Below, in pieces: positions 1-5,544 of a stretch of DNA of 7,138 nt (positions are counted from its first letter, which is position 1; each line of letters begins with the position of its first letter). The position numbers were made by a program, and so were the translations under genes. Below the pieces are notes generated by a model. That model worked only from the letters and a program-made list of their open reading frames with translations. It had not been told where the DNA came from and did no database searches. Source of the stretch: Pseudomonadales bacterium (lineage in GTDB: Bacteria; Pseudomonadota; Gammaproteobacteria; Pseudomonadales; DC-out160); the NCBI GenBank assembly GCA_016765265.1, contig JAESQG010000153.1, forward strand, positions 1-7,138. Reading direction: 5' to 3'.

Positions 1-180
1 TTAAAGACTGTTGGTTTAAAGCCGAATGACAAAGTGCTTTCTGTTAATGGGCAGATGTTGGGTGATATTGAGCGCGATAGATACATGTTTGAGGAGCTTG
101 CAACGAACTGTGAAGGTGATGTGAGCGTGGAGATAGAGCGTGGTCCTAGGCGCTTTACCGTGAATGTGCCTTGTATGTAA
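1..180 (+). CDS. gspC: Type II secretion protein GspC, C-terminal PDZ domain (5' truncated by window edge)
   Basis: Frame 1 is open from the first base to the TAA at 178-180 and gives 59 residues. They read like the second half of a PDZ domain: GLKPNDKVLSVNGQ is the usual 'GL.pgD.v..vNG' turn, followed by a helix (residues 22-35) and a closing strand pair (VSVEIERG, then RFTVNV). In the T2SS, GspC is the bitopic inner-membrane protein whose periplasmic HR region binds the GspD N0 domain and whose C-terminal PDZ or coiled-coil domain contributes to substrate selection. The identity rests on this PDZ end lying directly upstream of gspD, the normal gspC-gspD order. Two cysteines (residues 37 and 58 of the fragment) could form a disulfide. 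The start, membrane helix and HR domain lie outside the window. A different PDZ protein is possible but less likely. Confidence 0.8.
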   Translation, partial: LKTVGLKPNDKVLSVNGQMLGDIERDRYMFEELATNCEGDVSVEIERGPRRFTVNVPCM

Positions 181-190
181 GTGCCGCACA

Positions 191-216
191 TTAAAAAAGA
201 TTAAAAAAGATTAAAA
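191..216 (+). repeat. 10-bp A-rich tandem repeat, about 2.6 copies, upstream of gspD
   Basis: The unit TTAAAAAAGA occurs perfectly at 191-200 and 201-210, followed by a partial copy TTAAAA at 211-216. It fills most of the 47-bp gspC-gspD gap and runs up to the gspD ribosome binding site. An unstructured A-rich leader often helps ribosome loading. No function is proven. Confidence 0.8.
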
Positions 217-227
217 GAGTGGTATCA

Positions 228-2291
228 ATGTTATTGAGTAAGTCAAAAAGCAAGAATCGTGCATATGGGAAGACCAGTTGGTTAGTCTTCCTTGTTTGTG
301 TTTCATTAATGTTTAGTCGCGTTAGTTTAGCGGAAGATCAAACATGGAAAGTGAATCTTAAAGACGCCGATATTCGCGCTTTTATTACTCAAATATCAGA
401 CATCACGGGGCGTAGTTTTGTAGTCGATCCAAGAGTTAAAGGCAAGGTTACCGTAATCTCCACCACTAATATGACTGAAGATGAGGTTTTTGAATTATTT
501 CAGTCGGTGCTTAATGTCCATGGTTATGCCGCCGTTCCCTCGGGCAAAATACTTAAAGTGGTGCCTAACACCGGCGCCAAACAAGATACCATCCGTTTTG
601 CACAGGATGCGAAATCACGAGGTGAGGAGTTGATTACCCAGGTTATACCTGTAAAAAACACACCTGCAGTGGAGTTAGTTCCTATATTGAGACCCATGGT
701 GCCCCAATACGGCCACCTCGCCGGGGTATCTTCTGCCAATGCGCTGATTATCAGTGATCATGCAGAGAATATTAAACGGATCATACAAATAGTAGAGCGG
801 TTAGATGGCGCCGAAAGCGAAGAAATAGAGGTGATACAACTAAAAGAAGCGTGGGTCGGTGACGTGGTGGATCTGTTAGAGCGTTTGACTCCCGTTGTGA
901 CAGGTAAGGGTAAATCAAAGAACAGATCGGCTCGCGTCAGGGTTGTCGCTGATGAGCGTACCAATCGGCTTATCGTTAAGGGGGAGAAGTCAGCACGAGC
1001 AAGAATCAGTGAGTTAGTGCGGAAATTGGATCAGCCTTCTCAGCACACCGGTACCACTCGAGTGATTTATTTAAGGCACGGGGATGCAGTAAAAGTAGCC
1101 GAGGTGTTAAAAGGTTTAATGACGACTACCAAGAAAAGAAGGAAGGGCGCAGGCAAAAAAGACACAACCCAAGAAGACGTGAATATCCAGGCTGACGAAA
1201 CCTTAAATGCATTGGTGATCCGGGCAGAACCTTCAGACTTGAAAGATATTGAAGATATTGTTCGACAATTGGATGTGCGTCGAGCGCAGGTGTTAATTGA
1301 AGCGGCGATAGTAGAGGTCTCTGGAGATGTATCAAAATCATTAGGAGTTCAATGGGGGGTGCATGATAAATCCTTTAGTCAACCTCTGGTAGGCGTCAAT
1401 TTTAATAACGCAGGCGTAAGTCTAAATAGTGTCATCGCGGCACTAAATGACTCAACAGCGGCAGCCGGAGCCGGTTTTCAGAATGGTATAACCTTGGCTG
1501 GCGGCGAACGCAGTTCCGATGGGGCAAGGAGCTTTGGCCTTCTTATACAGGCGCTGGCTAATGCTTCCAATACTAACCTGTTATCTACACCCAGCATCAT
1601 GACCCTAGATAACGAAGAAGCAGAAATTGTAGTAGGGCAAAATGTACCCTCCATCACCGGTACTTCCACCAGTGGTTCGAGTACCACCAATAACCCTTTT
1701 CAAACTATATCTCGAGAAGATGTAGGCTTGACCTTAAAGGTAATACCACAAATTAATGATGGAGATGTGATTCGTTTGCGGGTGGAGCAGGAAGTGTCTG
1801 CGGTGGTGCCCACTGTAGAAGGCATTAAATCTGCAGATTTGATTACCAGCAAACGATCAATTAAAACCACCATTCTGGTGGACAATGGGAAGACGATTGT
1901 ACTGGGAGGGTTGATTCAGGATGACTTTACCGATTCAGAAAGTAAGGTGCCGCTGCTGGGCGATATACCGTTTTTTGGACGTTTGTTTAAGAGTACCCAG
2001 CGTAAGCGCGTGAAACGAAACTTACTGGTATTCTTAACGCCCACTATTGTGCGTGATGCTAAAACGCTGCAAGCTGTCACTAGTCGCAAATACCAACATC
2101 TGCGTGAGCTACAGTTGGACGTTGATGAGTTAGGTAGATTTTCTTTATTCAAGGAAGAGAAACCAGAGCTTCCAGAAAAAATTGTCGATTTGCATCATGG
2201 CAAGCTGGATTTGACCGGCGACGAAAAGCGTAGAGTCAAGGAAAAAGCAAAAAAAGCCAAAAAGGCAGCGAAGCTGAAACGAAAAAAATAA
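228..2291 (+). CDS. gspD: Type II secretion system secretin GspD (outer-membrane channel)
   Basis: GspD forms the multimeric outer-membrane channel through which folded exoproteins leave the periplasm. I take the ATG at 228 (687 aa): AAGAG lies 8 nt upstream, whereas the in-frame GTG at 219 has only A-rich sequence before it. Order of parts: an N-terminal signal peptide with basic n-region and hydrophobic core WLVFLVCVSLMF, cleavage probably after SLA (residue 35). Then N0 (about 38-115, 'VNLKDADIRAFITQIS'), N1 (about 135-195), N2 (about 200-268) and N3 (about 276-350, with a lysine-rich loop). The secretin barrel is about 352-610. The barrel shows the gate region (VPSITG, then NPFQTISREDVGLTLKVIPQ) and the secretin signature VPLLGDIPFFGRLF near 574-587. 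Length is normal for the family. The last 21 residues are unusually basic (14 Lys/Arg), after the usual pilotin-binding S region. It follows gspC by 47 bp, so the two are probably co-transcribed from a promoter outside the window. Confidence 0.96.
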   Translation: MLLSKSKSKNRAYGKTSWLVFLVCVSLMFSRVSLAEDQTWKVNLKDADIRAFITQISDITGRSFVVDPRVKGKVTVISTTNMTEDEVFELFQSVLNVHGYAAVPSGKILKVVPNTGAKQDTIRFAQDAKSRGEELITQVIPVKNTPAVELVPILRPMVPQYGHLAGVSSANALIISDHAENIKRIIQIVERLDGAESEEIEVIQLKEAWVGDVVDLLERLTPVVTGKGKSKNRSARVRVVADERTNRLIVKGEKSARARISELVRKLDQPSQHTGTTRVIYLRHGDAVKVAEVLKGLMTTTKKRRKGAGKKDTTQEDVNIQADETLNALVIRAEPSDLKDIEDIVRQLDVRRAQVLIEAAIVEVSGDVSKSLGVQWGVHDKSFSQPLVGVNFNNAGVSLNSVIAALNDSTAAAGAGFQNGITLAGGERSSDGARSFGLLIQALANASNTNLLSTPSIMTLDNEEAEIVVGQNVPSITGTSTSGSSTTNNPFQTISREDVGLTLKVIPQINDGDVIRLRVEQEVSAVVPTVEGIKSADLITSKRSIKTTILVDNGKTIVLGGLIQDDFTDSESKVPLLGDIPFFGRLFKSTQRKRVKRNLLVFLTPTIVRDAKTLQAVTSRKYQHLRELQLDVDELGRFSLFKEEKPELPEKIVDLHHGKLDLTGDEKRRVKEKAKKAKKAAKLKRKK

Positions 2292-2309
2292 GGCTTTCAA
2301 TGTGAGGCG

Positions 2310-2489
2310 TTATGTCTCTGACGTCGTCAGACTCTCTAACAGGTTTTGCCTCGTTCTAATTAATTCTTCGATCGTTGAAGCCACAGGGTTACCTGGGCTG
2401 CGGTCGGATCGACTTTGCGTTTCAAGCCAGCGTTCAAGTTGTTTGATTTCCTTTTCTAATTTTAATCTTAGAGTATCTGAGTCTGTCAC
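2310..2489 (-). CDS. Probable small helical protein, 59 aa, function unknown
   Basis: On the minus strand a GTG at 2489-2487 opens a 59-codon frame ending in TAA at 2312-2310. The product begins MTDSDTLRLKLEKEIKQLER and continues with a Gly/Pro-containing turn (SDRSPGNP) into a second helix (STIEELIRTRQNLLESL). This is a charged, Leu/Glu/Lys-rich pattern typical of a real helical-hairpin or coiled-coil protein. The opposite plus-strand frame over the same bases encodes a Cys/Ser/Arg-rich string that looks like a shadow. Support is limited: there is no in-frame ATG, and the only Shine-Dalgarno-like site is a weak GGA about 8 nt upstream. The frame continues upstream only to a stop at 2529-2531, so it could be the surviving tail of a longer gene. 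It converges on gspD with 18 bp between stops. I do not recognise the family. Confidence 0.5.
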   Translation of the reverse strand: MTDSDTLRLKLEKEIKQLERWLETQSRSDRSPGNPVASTIEELIRTRQNLLESLTTSET

Positions 2490-2820
2490 CGGTTGAATCC
2501 AATGTTGCCACGTTGTCTCTTTGCGTGCTTATAACCGCAATAAATCTACTTCGGTGTTTACTATCCTTGGTTATCTTCCCCCTTAGGAGCCATTAGCCAA
2601 AGAGGAAAATTGACGCAATTAATGTAGGAGAAGTCTTACAAGCAATGGACTATGGTGATAATGAATGAAAATCAGTCTCTATCGGGGCGTGGCTGTTTTG
2701 ACAAATGAGGAAGTGTTAGTAGTATAGGTAATTACAGGGTTTTTTATTATTGGCAATATTATATCTGTGAATTGTAAGATATTTACTTAATTCTTAGCTA
2801 GATTAGGCGTACTGTTTGCA
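2490..2820. other. Intergenic stretch without a convincing gene
   Basis: This AT-rich stretch lies between the small minus-strand ORF and the promoter of the FHA operon. Stops are frequent in the frames I read. The only forward frames with starts are trivial, for example 15 codons beginning with MNENQSLS near 2661. It contains a perfect TTGACA at 2698-2703 (listed separately). I see no tRNA, no convincing rho-independent terminator and no large repeat. Confidence 0.6.
2698..2725 (+). promoter_or_regulatory. Possible distal sigma-70 promoter
   Basis: A perfect -35 hexamer TTGACA (2698-2703) is followed after 16 nt by TAGTAT (2720-2725), which matches the -10 consensus at 4 of 6 positions. Spaced 19 nt away instead is TATAGG (2723-2728). 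A transcript from here would have a leader of about 150 nt before the FHA gene and would run through the 2821-2840 inverted repeat. The -10 is weak, so this is a candidate only. Confidence 0.25.
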
Positions 2821-2840
2821 GGTTAGCTTGATGGCTAACC
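2821..2840. promoter_or_regulatory. Perfect inverted repeat around the -35 box (candidate operator)
   Basis: GGTTAGC (2821-2827) and GCTAACC (2834-2840) are perfect 7-bp complements flanking the hexamer TTGATG. No T-run follows, so it is not a terminator. Its position across the putative -35 element is what one expects of a repressor operator, though no particular regulator can be named. Confidence 0.45.
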
Positions 2841-2856
2841 CCATTAAATTTATAAA
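2828..2856 (+). promoter_or_regulatory. Probable sigma-70 promoter of the FHA-PP2C operon
   Basis: TTGATG (2828-2833, 4/6 to TTGACA) and TATAAA (2851-2856, 5/6 to TATAAT) are separated by exactly 17 nt. A start site would fall near 2863, giving a leader of only about 20 nt before the ATG at 2883. That leader contains the GGAAAG ribosome binding site (2868-2873, 9 nt spacing). The -35 box coincides with the loop of a perfect inverted repeat. Confidence 0.5.
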
Positions 2857-2882
2857 CTATTATTGCTGGAAAGAAAATTCAC

Positions 2883-4283
2883 ATGTCTTTGGAATTAATT
2901 ATTATTCGCCAACCTCGGGGGGCCCTGGAGGTGGAGGCTCGGAAAACATTCGAGTCAGAGGGTGGCACAATTGGCCGCGCGGATAGCAATAGCTGGCAGT
3001 TACCTGACGAAGATAGGTACGTGTCGTCCTTTCACGCGCAGATTGTATGTGACGATGAGTCATATTATTTGGTCGATGTGAGCACTAATGGAGTGTACAT
3101 AAACGATGCTGAAGAGCCGCTGGGCGAGGGTAATAAGTCCATTATTAAGCACGGGGATATCCTGGTTATTGGGGATTATGAGATAAAAGTGTGTTTGGGT
3201 GTGGTGCCTGGCATAGTCGATAGTCCTTTTGCTGGGATGACTGCTGAAATGAAAGCTCTGCATCGAGAGGGGATTTATTTGCAGGGCGGGGCATCTATTG
3301 AACAATTGCAACAGAATAATGGTGTCGAGAAAGGGGAGCCTGTCGATTCTAGTGTCTCCCCATCTAAGGACGAAAAACCCGAATTTATAAAACTGAAGGC
3401 GACACAAGAGCAAGCGGTGCTTGCAGCTGAGATAGCAGATTTAGAGCAACAAGATTGCGTTAATTTGCGTGTAGAAATTGATAATTCGGTGGCTGCTGAT
3501 GTCCCTCTTACCCTTAATGAATCGTCTGCGCCGTTAAATTTGAAAGAAGAAAGCGTGCAAGAAGTAATAGTAGCGGTGAAAGCAGAGACTTCCGTTAACG
3601 TTATTGATCTTGAACCGCCGCCTGAATCACGGAAAATGACAACAGAAGAAGATAATCTTCTTCAAGAAAGAGACGAGGACGAAAGCGAGCAGTCTTATCG
3701 ACGCGAGCAAGCAGATGAAGTAGCTCGATTATTGGGAATTCCCAGTGAGCTGATTGGGGAGGAGAAAGTGGCTGCTGTTGTTCAGCTGATGGCAGTGGTT
3801 TTGAAAGAGAGTATTCGCGGTCAAATGACATCATTGCAAGTTAGACATAATTTAAAAGGCCACTTTCACGCTAAATCCACCAATATCCAAGCCAGTGAAA
3901 ATAACCCATTAAAATTATCTGTTTCTGTTGAGGAAGCTTTGGAGAATATTCTAGTTCGTCGAGGGCGTGGGTATTTGCCACCGACAAAAACGATACGCCA
4001 AGGTTTCAAAGATATAGATGCTCATCAAAAAGCAATGCCCATAGCCATGGAATCCGCATTTTCTCATTTGATCCGGCGGTTTGATCCGGCTGGTATACAA
4101 GATACGTGTGACAAAAATAATACGGGTATCATGAACTCCTCAAAAAAAGCGAGATATTGGGATGCATTCGTGGATATGTATGCGGAGCAAGTGACTGATA
4201 ATTCGAATTGTTATCAACGCTTATTTATGGACGATTTTTCTGAGGCCTATGAAGACGCTGTCGCGCGGTTAATGTTAAATTGA
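2883..4283 (+). CDS. tagH: FHA-domain protein, TagH/ImpI (Fha) type associated with type VI secretion
   Basis: This is a 466-aa soluble protein with three parts. Residues 1-106 are a forkhead-associated phosphothreonine-binding domain with the diagnostic residues GR (31-32), SxxH (48-51) and TNG (68-70). Residues about 110-275 are a low-complexity acidic linker with several Thr and Ser residues that could be kinase targets. Residues about 275-466 match the conserved C-terminal domain of TagH/Fha1: NNPLKLSVSVEEAL, 'AHQKAM', HLIRRFDPAGIQ and KKARYWDAFVDMY, ending in 'FSEAYEDAVARL'. In Pseudomonas, Fha1 is phosphorylated by PpkA and dephosphorylated by PppA to control T6SS assembly. The ATG has GGAAAG 9 nt upstream. 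A PP2C gene follows after 60 bp, which supports a phospho-signalling role. The C-terminal family assignment comes from remembered patterns. No T6SS core gene is visible in the window, so a T6SS role remains inference. Confidence 0.88.
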   Translation: MSLELIIIRQPRGALEVEARKTFESEGGTIGRADSNSWQLPDEDRYVSSFHAQIVCDDESYYLVDVSTNGVYINDAEEPLGEGNKSIIKHGDILVIGDYEIKVCLGVVPGIVDSPFAGMTAEMKALHREGIYLQGGASIEQLQQNNGVEKGEPVDSSVSPSKDEKPEFIKLKATQEQAVLAAEIADLEQQDCVNLRVEIDNSVAADVPLTLNESSAPLNLKEESVQEVIVAVKAETSVNVIDLEPPPESRKMTTEEDNLLQERDEDESEQSYRREQADEVARLLGIPSELIGEEKVAAVVQLMAVVLKESIRGQMTSLQVRHNLKGHFHAKSTNIQASENNPLKLSVSVEEALENILVRRGRGYLPPTKTIRQGFKDIDAHQKAMPIAMESAFSHLIRRFDPAGIQDTCDKNNTGIMNSSKKARYWDAFVDMYAEQVTDNSNCYQRLFMDDFSEAYEDAVARLMLN

Positions 4284-4334
4284 CGGTGAAAATATTGCTC
4301 GTTATCTTAGTCGAGTAATGATGATTAACATTAA
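4269..4334 (+). promoter_or_regulatory. Nested inverted repeats at the tagH-phosphatase junction
   Basis: An outer perfect 10-bp inverted repeat pairs TTAATGTTAA (4269-4278, last codons of the FHA gene) with TTAACATTAA (4325-4334). Inside it, ATTGCTCG (4294-4301) pairs with CGAGTAAT (4312-4319) as an 8-bp stem with one G-U pair and a 10-nt loop. The outer 3' arm overlaps the first bases of the AAAGGG ribosome binding site (4333-4338) of the next gene. In mRNA this could couple phosphatase translation to ribosomes finishing the FHA gene. The outer stem has only one G-C pair, so its strength is uncertain. Confidence 0.4.
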
Positions 4335-4343
4335 AGGGTACCC

Positions 4344-5069
4344 ATGACCTTAAATTATACTTGGCGTTCTTGTGCGGAAACTCATCGCGGCGCAGTTAGG
4401 AAAGTAAATGAAGATTCTGTATTGGATAGGCCTGAGGTTGGTTTGTGGACAGTAGCCGACGGAATGGGTGGACACGAAGCGGGAGACGTGGCCAGCCAAA
4501 TGCTGGTGCGAACCTTGAGCGGAACTACTCAGCACCTTAAATTGAGTCAATTTGTGAATCAGGCGGAAGATCTTATTCATAGCGTTCACGATAATATTCT
4601 TGAGCGATCAGAGTCTGAATACGGTGGACGTACCATGGGTTGCACGGTAGTGACTCTGCTGGTACATGAGAATGTGGGTGTTTGTTTGTGGGCAGGAGAC
4701 TCTCGGTTGTATCGTAAGCGTCGTGGCCACCTCCAGATGATTTCAAGTGATCATAGTCAGGTGAACGAGATGGTGGGTAGAGGGCTGATTTCGGAGGAGG
4801 AAGCTGAAAATCATCCCGCATCAAATGTGATCACCAGAGCTGTGGGTGCTACCCCTGATCTTCATTTAGATGCAACTGTATTTGATATTAAAAGGGGCGA
4901 TACTTTTTTGCTCTGTAGCGATGGTCTTTATGGTGAATTAGGTATGTCTGAAATTGATGCCTATTTGCGTGGAGATGAAGTGGATAGAGTGGCTGGCGAA
5001 TTAATACAAGCGGCGTTGAAACGAGGGGCCAAAGATAACGTTTCAGTAATAGTGGTCAAGGCATTGTAG
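4344..5069 (+). CDS. pppA: PP2C-family Ser/Thr protein phosphatase (PppA/Stp1 type)
   Basis: This 241-aa cytoplasmic phosphatase of the metal-dependent PPM/PP2C family removes phosphate from Ser/Thr residues. All the family motifs are present in order: RKVNEDS (metal ligand D24), VADGMGGHEAG (37-47, D39), 'GCTVV' (99-103), WAGDSRLY (116-123), SSDHSQVNEMV (134-144), NVITRAVG (161-168), LLCSDGLYGEL (189-199, D193) and KDNVSVIVV (230-238, D231/N232). Length matches the minimal bacterial single-domain enzymes, with no membrane segment or extra domain. The ATG has AAAGGG 5 nt upstream. It lies 60 bp after the TagH-like FHA gene, so the FHA protein or its partner is the natural substrate, as for PppA with Fha1. 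The kinase expected to oppose it is not in the window. The symbol follows that analogy; another PP2C name (stp1) would be equally acceptable. Confidence 0.93.
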   Translation: MTLNYTWRSCAETHRGAVRKVNEDSVLDRPEVGLWTVADGMGGHEAGDVASQMLVRTLSGTTQHLKLSQFVNQAEDLIHSVHDNILERSESEYGGRTMGCTVVTLLVHENVGVCLWAGDSRLYRKRRGHLQMISSDHSQVNEMVGRGLISEEEAENHPASNVITRAVGATPDLHLDATVFDIKRGDTFLLCSDGLYGELGMSEIDAYLRGDEVDRVAGELIQAALKRGAKDNVSVIVVKAL

Positions 5070-5160
5070 CGCTAGATCCTAATCGAATGGGATATATACT
5101 CGTCCTTAGGCCAAGATTTTTTTAGTACAGGTGTTAACAGTAATTGTAAGGTTGGCTCCA

Positions 5161-5490
5161 ATGGATGAAAGAAAAGAGGGTGCTCTGTTAAGAAAATTAG
5201 CTCAAATGTATGCGGTTGGTGAGTTAAATAAGCAGGGCTATAGAGAGCAGCGCGATGCCATTCTCGATTTTTGTGAGGGTCTAGTGACAGAAATACCACA
5301 AGCGGAAGAAACACCAGTGAATGTAATAGAGCCTGTCATAGAGCGTCTTGATGGCGAAGCAACTAATTTACGCGCAGCTTCGTCCATAGTTGAGGAAAGC
5401 CATCCCCCCAAAAAACGTGGCTGGGGATTGATATTCATTGCACTTGCTCTTGCGGTTAGTAGTTTAGCTATCTATTTTGTCTACCGTTAA
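5161..5490 (+). CDS. Small tail-anchored membrane protein of unknown function (109 aa)
   Basis: The likely start is the ATG at 5161 (MDERKEGALLRKLAQMY), with TAAGG 9 nt upstream. An in-frame GTG at 5131 would add 10 residues but has no ribosome binding site. Residues about 8-36 form a short amphipathic helical pair, 'LLRKLAQMYAVGELNKQGYREQRDAILD', which resembles the SHOCT-like 'L..L...G.It..EY...R..ll' pattern often used for oligomerisation. An acidic, Pro-containing linker follows (about 44-80). Then comes PPKKRGW, with a positively charged KKR stop (84-86), and one hydrophobic helix from about residue 88 (WGLIFIALALAV) to the C-terminus FVYR. This layout predicts a cytoplasmic domain anchored in the inner membrane by its tail. 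It follows the phosphatase by 91 bp on the same strand and may be a membrane adaptor for it. I do not recognise the specific family. Confidence 0.75.
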   Translation: MDERKEGALLRKLAQMYAVGELNKQGYREQRDAILDFCEGLVTEIPQAEETPVNVIEPVIERLDGEATNLRAASSIVEESHPPKKRGWGLIFIALALAVSSLAIYFVYR

Positions 5491-5544
5491 CACAGTGCCT
5501 CTCTTCTGTTTCCTGTTTCACCTACTTTTACATCAAGACCGTTG

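Noticed and set aside
2302..2496. Plus-strand 64-aa ORF starting at GTG 2302
   Set aside because: It has an AAGG 8 nt upstream, but its product is Cys/Ser/Arg-rich with no pattern. The opposite strand over the same bases encodes a coherent helical protein, so I treat it as a shadow.
2821..2840. Inverted repeat as a transcription terminator
   Set aside because: No T-run follows either arm on either strand, and it overlaps promoter-like hexamers instead.
3060..3413. 117-aa minus-strand ORF inside the FHA gene
   Set aside because: It is antisense to a well-supported gene with clear FHA motifs, has no recognisable domain, and its composition is typical of a reverse-strand shadow.
5078..5123. 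Possible terminator after the PP2C gene (CCTAA ... TTAGG followed by seven T)
   Set aside because: The stem is only 5 bp with a 23-nt loop and the T-run begins 6 nt beyond it. It is too weak to call and would cut off the same-strand 109-aa gene.
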